DNA of 64,000 nucleotides from assembly GCF_023242365.1 (NCBI RefSeq), contig NZ_JALLIX010000024.1, forward strand, positions 1 through 64,000, in the 5' to 3' direction. The translations under genes and the position numbers were made by a program. The DNA comes from Pseudomonas sp. MWU13-2100 (GTDB lineage Bacteria > Pseudomonadota > Gammaproteobacteria > Pseudomonadales > Pseudomonadaceae). Below are positions 1 through 7,817 of this stretch, piece after piece. How positions within the stretch are numbered: position 1 is the first letter of the stretch; every line of letters starts with the position of its first letter. The notes under the pieces were generated by a model, which saw only the letters and a list, made by a program, of their open reading frames with translations, was not told where the DNA came from and searched no databases.

Positions 1-12
1 CGGCCTCAAGGG

Positions 13-39
13 CCCCATCGCCGGCAAGCCGGCTCCACA
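13..39. repeat. REP-like element (GCCGGCAAGCCGGCTCC type)
   Basis: The stretch CGCCGGCAAGCCGGCTCCA contains the small palindrome GCCGGCAAGCCGGC and matches the intergenic REP variant also seen near 45.3 kb. It lies just downstream of trmB and is cut off on the left by the window edge, so a partner copy may lie outside. Confidence 0.5.
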
Positions 40-80
40 GGGATTGCACGGCGTCCGACTCACCTCAGCGCCTCAGCGCC

Positions 81-806
81 TCAGGCCAGCTTCTCGAACT
101 TCAGGTCCCAGACCCCATGCCCCAGTCGCTCGCCACGGCGCTCGAACTTGGTGATCGGACGTTCGGCAGGACGCGGCACGCATTTGCCGTCTTCGGCCAG
201 GTTGCGATACCCTGGGGCGACGCTCATCACTTCCAGCATGTACTCGGCATACGGCTCCCAGTCGGTGGCCATGTGCAGGATCCCACCGACCTTCAGCTTG
301 CTACGCACCAGTTCGGCAAAGGATGCCTGGACGATACGCCGCTTGTGATGGCGACTCTTGTGCCACGGATCCGGGAAAAACAGCATCAGCCGATCCAGGC
401 TATTGTCTGCCACGCAGCGGTTGAGCACTTCAATGGCATCGCAGTCGTAGACCCGCAGGTTCTTCAGCCCCTGGGTCAGCACACCATTGAGCAGCGCACC
501 GACACCCGGACGGTGCACCTCCACACCGATAAAGTCCTGCTCCGGCGCGGCCGCCGCCATCTCCAGCAGGGAATGCCCCATGCCGAAGCCGATTTCCAGC
601 GAGCGCGGCGCCGAGCGGCCAAACACCTGGTCGAAATCCACCGGCGCATCGGCCAGCGGCAGGACAAACAGCGGCGCCCCCTGCTCCAGGCCCTTCTGCT
701 GACCTTCGGTCATGCGCCCGGCGCGCATCACGAAACTCTTGATACGGCGGTGTTGGCGCTCTTCGCCGGCTTCCGTCTGGATTGGCGTGTCGTTCGATTC
801 AGTCAT
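81..806 (-). CDS. trmB: tRNA (guanine-N7-)-methyltransferase TrmB
   Basis: 241 aa. Transfers a methyl group from S-adenosylmethionine to N7 of G46 in tRNA variable loops; cytosolic. Seen in the sequence: the SAM-binding stretch LEIGFGMGHSLLEMA at about residue 70, then the family motif FFPDPWHKSRHHKRRIV at about residue 145 and a C-terminal TKFERRGERLGHGVWDL, all typical of TrmB at normal length. The ATG at 806 is preferred over an in-frame TTG at 809. It starts 9 bp after the thiG stop on the same strand, so thiG and trmB are probably cotranscribed, as in other pseudomonads. Confidence 0.96.
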   Translation of the reverse strand: MTESNDTPIQTEAGEERQHRRIKSFVMRAGRMTEGQQKGLEQGAPLFVLPLADAPVDFDQVFGRSAPRSLEIGFGMGHSLLEMAAAAPEQDFIGVEVHRPGVGALLNGVLTQGLKNLRVYDCDAIEVLNRCVADNSLDRLMLFFPDPWHKSRHHKRRIVQASFAELVRSKLKVGGILHMATDWEPYAEYMLEVMSVAPGYRNLAEDGKCVPRPAERPITKFERRGERLGHGVWDLKFEKLA

Positions 807-815
807 CAAAGGCTC

Positions 816-1610
816 TTACTTGATCAGACCATCCAGCGGCGAGGAGGCGCTGGCATAAAGTTTTTTCGGCATGCGACCGGCGAGATAAGCCAGACGGCCG
901 GCAACGATGGCATGTTTCATGGCTTCAGCCATCAGGATCGGTTGCTGGGCATGGGCAATGGCCGAGTTCATCAGCACCGCTTCGCAACCCAGCTCCATGG
1001 CGATAGTGGCGTCGGAGGCGGTACCGACACCGGCGTCCACCAGGACCGGGATCTTGGCTTCTTCGAGGATGATCCGCAGGTTGTACGGGTTGCAGATCCC
1101 CAGGCCGGTGCCGATCAGACCCGCCAGCGGCATGACCGCAATGCAGCCGATTTCCGCCAGTTGTCGGGCGATGATCGGATCATCGCTGGTGTAGACCATT
1201 ACGTCGAAGCCTTCCTTGACCAGCACTTCGGCGGCCTTGAGGGTTTCGATCACGTTGGGGAACAGGGTTTTCTGGTCGGCCAGGACTTCCAGCTTCACCA
1301 GGTTGTGGCCGTCCAGCAGCTCACGGGCCAGGCGGCAGGTGCGCACAGCTTCGATGGCGTCGTAGCAGCCGGCGGTGTTCGGCAGGATGGTGTAGCGATC
1401 CGGCGGCAGGATATCCAGCAGGTTCGGTTCACCCGGGTTCTGCCCCAGGTTGGTCCGGCGCACGGCCACGGTGACGATCTCGGCACCCGAGGCCTCGATG
1501 GCCAGGCGGGTTTCTTCCATATCGCGGTATTTGCCGGTGCCCACCAGCAGACGGGACCGGTAGGTACGGCCGGCCAGCACGAAGGGCTTGTCGCTACGAA
1601 CAGTGCTCAT
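816..1610 (-). CDS. thiG: thiazole synthase ThiG
   Basis: 264 aa. Forms the thiazole phosphate moiety of thiamin from 1-deoxy-xylulose 5-phosphate, dehydroglycine and the thiocarboxylate on ThiS; cytosolic. The start MSTVRSDKPFVLAGRTYRSR has a nearby AGGATTT ribosome-binding sequence; the open frame extends further upstream but those codons are not family sequence. Conserved stretches include LLVGTGKY, LPNTAGCYDA, VLVDAGVGTASDA and AVLMNSAIAHA (TIM-barrel phosphate site). Its sulfur-carrier partner ThiS lies 200 bp upstream, separated by a structured repeat. Confidence 0.96.
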   Translation of the reverse strand: MSTVRSDKPFVLAGRTYRSRLLVGTGKYRDMEETRLAIEASGAEIVTVAVRRTNLGQNPGEPNLLDILPPDRYTILPNTAGCYDAIEAVRTCRLARELLDGHNLVKLEVLADQKTLFPNVIETLKAAEVLVKEGFDVMVYTSDDPIIARQLAEIGCIAVMPLAGLIGTGLGICNPYNLRIILEEAKIPVLVDAGVGTASDATIAMELGCEAVLMNSAIAHAQQPILMAEAMKHAIVAGRLAYLAGRMPKKLYASASSPLDGLIK

Positions 1611-1670
1611 TCGGAAATCCTCTTGAAAGGTTGAGGGCTTGCAGGGTGGATCGTCCTTAAATAAAACAAA

Positions 1671-1802
1671 CCGCGTGAAAACGTAGCGAGCGAAGGGGAG
1701 ACAAGGCAAAAACAGGCGAGGCCTCGGAGTTTACTGGCTGTAAATGAGCCGTCCGAGCCTGTTTTTAACGCCGTATTACCGAGCGCAGCAGTTTTCACGG
1801 GG
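1671..1802. repeat. nested imperfect palindrome between thiS and thiG
   Basis: Concentric inverted repeats fill the thiS-thiG gap. Outer arms: CCGCGTGAAAACG (1671-1683) against GTTTTCACGGGG (1791-1802). Inner arms: AAAAACAGGC (1708-1717) with GCCTGTTTTT (1757-1766), CTCGGA (1723-1728) with TCCGAG (1752-1757), and apex TTTAC/GTAAA around 1730-1744. Transcribed in either direction it would form a long interrupted hairpin, inside a presumed thiSG transcript. It resembles a dispersed intergenic palindromic family of Pseudomonas (from memory, not checked) and differs from the REP cores elsewhere here. Confidence 0.7.
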
Positions 1803-1808
1803 TTTGGG

Positions 1809-2009
1809 CTAGCCGCCACCGATGGCTTGCACCACTTCGACCTGATCGCCTTCACGCAGAGCGGTGTCGGCATGCTGGCTGCGCGGAACGATATCCAGGT
1901 TCAGCTCCACCGCCACCCGCCGCCCGACCAGATCGAGCCGGGCCAGCAACGCCGCGACGGTCTCACCATCGGGCAGTTCAAAGGGTTCACCGTTCAATTG
2001 AATACGCAT
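1809..2009 (-). CDS. thiS: sulfur carrier protein ThiS
   Basis: 66 aa, ubiquitin-like. It is adenylated and thiocarboxylated at its C-terminal glycine and delivers sulfur to ThiG during thiazole synthesis. The sequence runs MRIQLNGEPFELPDG to QVEVVQAIGGG; the diglycine end and the EGDQVEVVQAIGGG tail are diagnostic. The frame extends 6 codons upstream (to 2027), but the MRIQLNGE start fits family length. Confidence 0.95.
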   Translation of the reverse strand: MRIQLNGEPFELPDGETVAALLARLDLVGRRVAVELNLDIVPRSQHADTALREGDQVEVVQAIGGG

Positions 2010-2096
2010 GCGCCGGGCTGCCATCATTTTTAGGGGCCAGCATTCTAGCCCGATCAGTCCAAGTGACCCAAGCCATTCGTCTACCTGAGGGTCCGC

Positions 2097-2474
2097 TCAA
2101 GCCGCCTGCAGGCGCCAGGCCGCCAGACCGAGGCAGAACCAGCCGATCAGGAAGCCCAGGCCACCGAACGGGGTGATAATCCCCAGTTTGCCGATACCGC
2201 TCAGGGTCAACAGATACAGGCTGCCGGAGAACAGGATAATCCCGATGGTAAACGCAAGGCCGGCCCAGGTGACCAAACGCCCTGGAATATGGGTCGCCAG
2301 CAGGGCGACGCCGAACAGCGCCAGGGCGTGTACCAGCTGATAGGTCACGCCGGTGTGGAAAATCGCCAGGTACTCCGCGCTCAGACGGTCCTTCAGGCCG
2401 TGGGCGGCAAAGGCCCCGAGGGCGACGCCGGTAAAACCGAAAAAGGCGGCCAGCAGCAGAAAACCACGCAACAT
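2097..2474 (-). CDS. DUF423 family small membrane protein
   Basis: 125 aa with about four hydrophobic membrane segments and the family signature GVALGAFAAHGLKDRLS near the N-terminus; E. coli YgdD is a relative. Molecular role unknown; inner membrane. The ATG at 2474 is chosen because it has GGAG 6 nt upstream, while an ATG 12 nt earlier overlaps that ribosome-binding site. It is divergent from mtgA, with which it shares a 70-bp promoter region. Confidence 0.88.
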   Translation of the reverse strand: MLRGFLLLAAFFGFTGVALGAFAAHGLKDRLSAEYLAIFHTGVTYQLVHALALFGVALLATHIPGRLVTWAGLAFTIGIILFSGSLYLLTLSGIGKLGIITPFGGLGFLIGWFCLGLAAWRLQAA

Positions 2475-2505
2475 GACGAACTCCATTCAGGGGGCACAGG
2501 GTCTG

Positions 2506-2511
2506 TATAAT
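2506..2511 (+). promoter_or_regulatory. candidate -10 box for mtgA
   Basis: A perfect TATAAT lies 34 bp upstream of the mtgA start codon. I see no good -35 hexamer at 16-18 bp, so this is only a partial promoter call. Confidence 0.4.
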
Positions 2512-2544
2512 GGCCCGCTCCCACGCCCCGGCCAAGCCATCTCT

Positions 2545-3267
2545 ATGTTGCAATTCCTTTTCCGCCGCCTTGTCACCGTTCTGAAATGGTTCGCCATTGG
2601 CAGCGTGCTGCTGGTGCTGCTGTTTCGCTGGGTGCCGCCGCCCGTTACCGCGCTGATGGTCGAACGCAAGATCGAGTCCTGGACCGATGGCGAGCCCATT
2701 GACCTGCAGCGCAGTTGGCGCCCATGGGAGCAGATCTCCGACGAGCTGAAAGTGGCGGTGATGGCCGGCGAGGATCAGAAATTCCCCGAGCACTGGGGTT
2801 TCGACTTCGACGCGATCCAGGCTGCCTTCGAGCATAACGAGCGCGGCGGTTCGATTCGCGGCGCCAGTACCTTGAGCCAGCAAGTGTCGAAGAACCTGTT
2901 CCTGTGGTCGGGCCGCAGTTATTTGCGCAAGGGATTGGAGGCCTGGTTTACCGCGCTGATCGAGCTGACCTGGTCCAAGCAGCGGATTCTCGAGGTGTAC
3001 CTGAACAGTGTGGAGTGGGACGACGGCGTGTTCGGCGCGGAAGCGGCGGCGCGGCACCACTTCGGCGTGAGCGCGGCGTCGTTGTCGCGCCAGCAGGCCA
3101 GCCTGCTGGCGGCGGTGCTGCCCAATCCGCGAGAGTGGAGCGCCAGTCATCCGAGCATCTATGTGGCACGCCGGGCCGGCTGGATTCGCCAGCAGATGAG
3201 CCAGTTGGGTGGCGATGAGTATCTGGTGGGGTTGAACAACTCGCGCAAGGCGCCATGGGCGTTATAA
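2545..3267 (+). CDS. mtgA: monofunctional biosynthetic peptidoglycan transglycosylase
   Basis: 240 aa, the usual MtgA length. Polymerises lipid II into glycan strands without a transpeptidase domain; inner membrane, periplasmic face. The start MLQFLFRRL leads into one transmembrane anchor (about residues 12-35). GT51 motifs follow: the catalytic Glu in VMAGEDQKFPEHWGFD, then GASTLSQQVSKNLFLW, then KQRILEVYLNSVEWDDGVFGAEAAARHHF. Upstream in-frame codons overlap the divergent gene and are not included. Confidence 0.95.
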   Translation: MLQFLFRRLVTVLKWFAIGSVLLVLLFRWVPPPVTALMVERKIESWTDGEPIDLQRSWRPWEQISDELKVAVMAGEDQKFPEHWGFDFDAIQAAFEHNERGGSIRGASTLSQQVSKNLFLWSGRSYLRKGLEAWFTALIELTWSKQRILEVYLNSVEWDDGVFGAEAAARHHFGVSAASLSRQQASLLAAVLPNPREWSASHPSIYVARRAGWIRQQMSQLGGDEYLVGLNNSRKAPWAL

Positions 3268-3298
3268 AGGTTATCGCTGCGGTGCCTGTGCTGCCGTC

Positions 3299-3412
3299 TT
3301 CGCGGCGGTGCGGCGATCCGACAAGCTCCGCTCCCACAAGTTTTGTGGCGTATACAAAATTGGCGTACAACTCGGTCCACTGAGGGAGCGGAGCTTGCCC
3401 GCGAAGAGGCCC
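3299..3412. repeat. inverted REP pair
   Basis: CAAGCTCCGCTCCCACAAG (about 3329-3347) faces GAGGGAGCGGAGCTTGCCCGCGAAG (about 3383-3407), a head-to-head pair of the common Pseudomonas REP core in the space between convergent mtgA and rpoH. Confidence 0.75.
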
Positions 3413-3455
3413 GCAATAACCCAACATGACTAGCAGCCTGTCACCACCTCAAACA

Positions 3456-3486
3456 AAAACGCCCCGATCAGATCGGGGCGTTTTTT
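3456..3486. terminator. bidirectional terminator between rpoH and mtgA
   Basis: AAAACGCCCCGATC-A-GATCGGGGCGTTTT is a perfect GC-rich stem flanked by A and T runs on both sides, starting 14 bp after the rpoH stop codon. It can end rpoH transcripts (minus) and mtgA transcripts (plus). Confidence 0.9.
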
Positions 3487-3499
3487 ATTGCCTCGGCGT

Positions 3500-4354
3500 T
3501 TACGCGGCAATCGACAGCTTCAGCTTGTTCATCGCACTCTTTTCCAGCTGGCGAATCCGCTCGGCCGAAACGTTGTACTTCTGCGCCAGGTCATGCAGCG
3601 TGGCCTTCTCTTCCGCCAACCAGCGCTGGTAGAGAATGTCGCGGCTGCGCTCGTCGAGCACTTCCAGCGCTTCATGCAGGTTGCTGTTGGAGTTTTCGCT
3701 CCAGTCGGCATCCTCCAGTTGACGCGCGGGGTCATACCGGTGGTCTTCCAGGTAATTGGCCGGAGACTGGAAGGCACTGTCGTCGTCGGCTTCCGCCGCC
3801 GGGTCGAAGGCCATGTCCTGGCCGGTCAACCGGCTTTCCATCTCGCGCACTTCACGGGGCTCCACACCGAGGCTTTCCGCCACGCGGTGGACTTCCTCGT
3901 TGTTCAACCAGGCCAGGCGCTTCTTCTGGCTGCGCAGGTTGAAGAACAGCTTGCGCTGGGCCTTGGTGGTGGCCACTTTGACAATGCGCCAGTTGCGCAG
4001 GATGAACTCGTGGATTTCCGCCTTGATCCAGTGCACGGCGAACGACACCAGGCGCACACCCATTTCCGGGTTGAAACGCTTCACAGCCTTCATCAGGCCG
4101 ACGTTGCCTTCCTGGATCAGGTCAGCCTGGGCCAGGCCGTAGCCGGAATAGCTACGGGCGATATGGACGACAAACCGCAGGTGGGCGAGCACCATCTGCC
4201 GAGCCGCCCCCAAATCCTGCTCATAGTAGAGACTCTCGGCCAGTTCACGCTCCTGCTCCGGCGTCAGCAATGGAATGCTGTTCACCGTGTTCACGTAGGC
4301 TTCCAGGTTCGCACCCGGGACCAGCGCGTAGACAGGTTGCAAAGAAGTGGTCAT
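3500..4354 (-). CDS. rpoH: heat-shock sigma factor RpoH (sigma-32)
   Basis: 284 aa, the expected Pseudomonas length. Directs RNA polymerase to heat-shock promoters. The start MTTSLQPVYALVPGANLEAY has GGAGG 8 nt upstream; the frame continues 24 codons further but without family similarity. Region 2 (LAHLRFVVHIARSYSGYGLAQADLIQEGN), the RpoH box (QRKLFFNLRSQKKRL, bound by DnaK/FtsH control) and region 4.2 (LAQKYNVSAERIRQLEKSAM) are visible. It follows ftsX by 130 bp on the same strand, the classic ftsYEX-rpoH order, and probably has its own promoter in that gap. Confidence 0.97.
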   Translation of the reverse strand: MTTSLQPVYALVPGANLEAYVNTVNSIPLLTPEQERELAESLYYEQDLGAARQMVLAHLRFVVHIARSYSGYGLAQADLIQEGNVGLMKAVKRFNPEMGVRLVSFAVHWIKAEIHEFILRNWRIVKVATTKAQRKLFFNLRSQKKRLAWLNNEEVHRVAESLGVEPREVREMESRLTGQDMAFDPAAEADDDSAFQSPANYLEDHRYDPARQLEDADWSENSNSNLHEALEVLDERSRDILYQRWLAEEKATLHDLAQKYNVSAERIRQLEKSAMNKLKLSIAA

Positions 4355-4483
4355 ACGAAAAAACCTCCGACTCACATAACTCGTGCAGTGATGCACTGCG
4401 AAAATTGACCAGGAACCGTAGGACAAGTTCCCTAAACCACTGACACGGCCAATACAAACGAAACCACATTAATCTGACATTAA

Positions 4484-5506
4484 CTACTTCGGTGCCAGCT
4501 CACGTAAATGCCGTGCGACCGCAATCCATGCACCGATATACCCCAAGAGCACCGCCCCAAGCAACAGGGACAGACCATCGGCGACCGGCACGCCGGCCAG
4601 GGCGAAATCGCTGCCGTAGAGACCAGCCAGCCCGACCACCGCGTCATTCAGCCAGTTCAGGCCGTAAGCCAGCACACCCCAGGACAAAAACCCGGCACCA
4701 AAGCCGTAAAGCGCGCCCATATAGAGAAAAGGCCTACGCACATAGCTATCAGTGCCTCCGACCAGTTTAATCACTTCGATCTCGGTGCGGCGGTTTTCAA
4801 TATGAAGACGAATGGTATTGCCTATCACCAAAAGTAATGCAGACACCAGCAGCACGGTCAGGCCGAAGACAAACCGGTCGCCGAGCTTGAGGATCGCCGC
4901 CAGGCGCTCGACCCACACCAGGTCCAGTTGTGCCTGTTGCACCTTGGGCAACTCGGCCAGGCGCTGGCGCAGCGCCTCCAGGGTAGCCTTGTCGACTTCG
5001 TTCGGCGTCACCAGCACCACCCCCGGCAAGGGGTTCTGCGGCAATTCCTTGAGGGCTTCGCCCAGGCCCGACTGTTGCTGGAACTCGTCGAGGGCCTTTT
5101 CCTTGCTGATGAACTCGGCATCCGCCACGCCGGGCATGGCCTTGATCTGCTCGCTGAGGTGCTCGCCTTCGGTCGGGCTGGCATCCAGTTGCAGGTACAG
5201 GGAAATCTGCGCCGCGCGCTGCCAGGAACCGCCCAGGCGCTCGACATTGTTCAGCAGCAGCGACAAGCCCATGGGCAGGCTCAGGGCCACGGCCATCACC
5301 AGGCAGGTAAAGAAGCTGCCGATCGGCTGCTTGCCAAGGCGCCGCAGGCTGTCCGCCAGGCTCGCGCGGTGACTTTCGACCCAGGCGCGCAGCAAGGTGC
5401 CGAAGTCCGGGCCATCGTCTTCATCGCGCTTTTTCTTGGGTGTCTGCGGGTCGGAGGCCTTCGGCGCGACGCGCTCGGCGACTTTGGGGCTACGGGTCGC
5501 ACTCAT
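4484..5506 (-). CDS. ftsX: cell division protein FtsX
   Basis: 340 aa. Membrane subunit of the FtsEX complex, which regulates periplasmic peptidoglycan hydrolases at the septum. A charged cytosolic N-terminus (SPKVAERVAPKASDPQTPKK) precedes TM1 (about 70-92), a periplasmic loop with EQIKAMPGVADAEFISKEKAL, and three C-terminal membrane segments, giving the expected four-TM layout. The start overlaps the ftsE stop by 4 bp (ATGA), indicating translational coupling. Confidence 0.96.
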   Translation of the reverse strand: MSATRSPKVAERVAPKASDPQTPKKKRDEDDGPDFGTLLRAWVESHRASLADSLRRLGKQPIGSFFTCLVMAVALSLPMGLSLLLNNVERLGGSWQRAAQISLYLQLDASPTEGEHLSEQIKAMPGVADAEFISKEKALDEFQQQSGLGEALKELPQNPLPGVVLVTPNEVDKATLEALRQRLAELPKVQQAQLDLVWVERLAAILKLGDRFVFGLTVLLVSALLLVIGNTIRLHIENRRTEIEVIKLVGGTDSYVRRPFLYMGALYGFGAGFLSWGVLAYGLNWLNDAVVGLAGLYGSDFALAGVPVADGLSLLLGAVLLGYIGAWIAVARHLRELAPK

Positions 5507-6174
5507 ACGCCGGCCTCCCCGTCGCCGATCAAGCGGCCGCGTTGCAGGGTCAGCATGCGGTGACGCATGCGCGCGATCAGGGCCAGATCGTGGCTGGCGA
5601 TCAGCACGCTGGTGCCCAGGCGGTTGATGTCTTCGAACACCCCCATGATTTCCGCCGCCAGGCGCGGGTCGAGGTTACCGGTGGGTTCGTCCGCCAGCAG
5701 CAGGGCCGGGCGATGGACGATGGCCCGGGCAATGCCGACGCGCTGTTGTTGGCCGGTGGAGAGATCACCGGGGTAGAGGTCGGTCTTGTCCGACAGCGCC
5801 ACGCGCTCCAGGGCCGAATCCACCCGTTTGACGATCTCGGCCTTGGACAGGCCGAGGATCTGCAACGGCAAGGCGACGTTGTTGAACACTGTGCGGTCGA
5901 ACAGCAACTGGTGGTTCTGGAACACCACGCCGATCTGCCGGCGCAGAAACGGAATCTGTGCGTTACTGATCTGGCCGAGGTCCTGTCCGGCCAGCAGCAG
6001 TTTGCCGGTGGTCGGACGCTCCATCGCCAGCAGCAGGCGCAGCAGGGTACTTTTGCCCGCGCCGGAATGCCCGGTCACGAACAGGAATTCACCACGACGC
6101 ACCCGAAAGCTCAGTTCATGCAAGCCGACATGACCGTTCGGATAGCGCTTACCGACCTGTTCGAAACGAATCAT
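5503..6174 (-). CDS. ftsE: cell division ATP-binding protein FtsE
   Basis: 223 aa ABC ATPase that powers FtsX. Walker A GHSGAGKSTLLRLLL (about 36-50), Q-loop region VVFQNHQLLFDRTV, signature LSTGQQQRVGIARAI, Walker B LLLADEPTGNLD and H-loop ASHDLAL are all intact. It overlaps both ftsX and ftsY by 4 bp, so the three genes form one tightly coupled unit. Confidence 0.97.
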   Translation of the reverse strand: MIRFEQVGKRYPNGHVGLHELSFRVRRGEFLFVTGHSGAGKSTLLRLLLAMERPTTGKLLLAGQDLGQISNAQIPFLRRQIGVVFQNHQLLFDRTVFNNVALPLQILGLSKAEIVKRVDSALERVALSDKTDLYPGDLSTGQQQRVGIARAIVHRPALLLADEPTGNLDPRLAAEIMGVFEDINRLGTSVLIASHDLALIARMRHRMLTLQRGRLIGDGEAGV

Positions 6175-7643
6175 GAACGCTCCCGCTCCGCGAAAAGGGC
6201 CTGGACAAAGGGTTCGGCTTCGAAGGTGCGCAGATCGTCGATCCCTTCACCGACGCCGATGTAACGAATCGGCAGGCCAAACTGCTTGGCCAGGGCAAAG
6301 ATCACCCCGCCCTTGGCGGTCCCATCGAGCTTAGTCAATGCCAGGCCGGTCAGTTGGACCGTCTGGTTGAATTGTTTGGCCTGGTTGATGGCGTTCTGCC
6401 CAGTACCGGCATCGAGCACCAGCAGCACTTCATGCGGTGCCTCTACGTCGAGCTTGGCGATCACCCGGCGGACCTTCTTCAACTCTTCCATCAGGTTGTC
6501 TTTGGTATGCAGGCGACCGGCGGTGTCGGCGATCAGCACGTCGATACCGCGAGCCTTGGCCGCCTGTACCGCGTCGAAAATCACCGAGGCCGAGTCGGCA
6601 CCGGTGTGCTGGGCGATGACCGGGATCTGGTTACGCTCACCCCACACCTGCAATTGCTCCACCGCCGCCGCACGGAAGGTGTCGCCCGCCGCCAGCATGA
6701 CTTTCTTGCCGTCGAGCTGCAGCTTCTTCGCCAGCTTGCCGATGGTGGTGGTCTTGCCGGCGCCGTTGACGCCCACTACCAGGATCACGAAGGGTTTCTG
6801 CTGCGAAACGATGTTCAACGGCTGTTCGACCGGTTTGAGCATCGCGGTCAGCTCGGCCTGCAACGAGGCGTAGAGTGCATCGCTGTCGGTCAACTGCTTG
6901 CGGGCGACTTTCTGGGTCAGGCTCTGGATAATCACCGAGGTGGCTTCGACGCCCACGTCGGCGGTCAACAGACGGGTTTCGAGCTCTTCGAGCAGGTCGT
7001 CGTCGATGGCCTTCTTGCCCAGGAACAGGCTGGCCATGCCTTCGCCGATGCTGGCGCTGGTCTTGGACAGGCCCTGCTTGAGACGGGCGAAGAAGCCGAC
7101 CTTGGTCTCTTCGGAAACCCGCTTGGCCGGTTCGGCGGTCACGGGTTCAGCCACCGCAACCGGCGCAGGCTCAACCACTGGCGCCACGACCCGCGCGGGT
7201 GCGGGTGCAGAGACTGGAGCTGGAGCTGGAGCTTCGACAATCCGCGCAATGACCGGCGCTGGCACCGGTTCGGCGATGAACGGTTCAGGCGCGACCACTT
7301 CAGCGACCGGCGCAACACCGGTCACCGGGATCGACGGAGTGATATGCGGCGCCTGGACATCCTCGACCAGAGCCACCGGTTCTTCGGCCACTGGCAAGCT
7401 CAGCCAGGGCTCATGCGCCGGGGCAACCGGGGCGACAGCCGGCGTTTCAACCATCGCGACGTTGACCGGCAACGGCTCGGCGGCAACCGGCAACGCCTCG
7501 CTCACTGGCGCGGACATGGCCTCGGGGGTCGGTTGTGGCTGTTCGACGACGGCTTCCTGCGGTTTCTTACGCAGCCAGCCGAACAGGCTTTTTTTCTCGC
7601 CAGCCGGGGCTGGGGTCTTCTTGTCGTCGTTGGAACCAAACAT
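6171..7643 (-). CDS. ftsY: signal recognition particle receptor FtsY
   Basis: 490 aa GTPase that docks SRP-ribosome complexes at the inner membrane. The first ~180 residues are a low-complexity acidic Ala/Pro/Val/Glu-rich region (the A domain, variable among species). The NG domain follows: GVNGAGKTTTIGKLAKKL (G1), DTAGR (G3), LTKLDGTAKGG (G4) and the end PIRYIGVGEGIDDLRTF. First gene of the ftsYEX unit. The 174-bp gap to the divergent M16 gene should hold promoters for both directions. Confidence 0.97.
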   Translation of the reverse strand: MFGSNDDKKTPAPAGEKKSLFGWLRKKPQEAVVEQPQPTPEAMSAPVSEALPVAAEPLPVNVAMVETPAVAPVAPAHEPWLSLPVAEEPVALVEDVQAPHITPSIPVTGVAPVAEVVAPEPFIAEPVPAPVIARIVEAPAPAPVSAPAPARVVAPVVEPAPVAVAEPVTAEPAKRVSEETKVGFFARLKQGLSKTSASIGEGMASLFLGKKAIDDDLLEELETRLLTADVGVEATSVIIQSLTQKVARKQLTDSDALYASLQAELTAMLKPVEQPLNIVSQQKPFVILVVGVNGAGKTTTIGKLAKKLQLDGKKVMLAAGDTFRAAAVEQLQVWGERNQIPVIAQHTGADSASVIFDAVQAAKARGIDVLIADTAGRLHTKDNLMEELKKVRRVIAKLDVEAPHEVLLVLDAGTGQNAINQAKQFNQTVQLTGLALTKLDGTAKGGVIFALAKQFGLPIRYIGVGEGIDDLRTFEAEPFVQALFAERERS

Positions 7644-7817
7644 GGAGGACGGCTATCTCACGGTAGCGACGCGCCAAGGTGGCGCTTCGGCAAATAATAT
7701 TCTGATGCGCAACAGACTGCCTTTTGACCAGATTGTTCGCGCGCAACGCAGTATCCTAGCACCTCCTCGCCCGCCGACGCTAAGATCACGCGGGCCGTAC
7801 TACAGGTTTGAAAACGA

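Noticed and set aside
117..1634. A 505-codon plus-strand open frame opposite trmB and thiG
   Set aside because: Both minus-strand genes are unmistakable; the frame has the Gln/His-rich look of a shadow.
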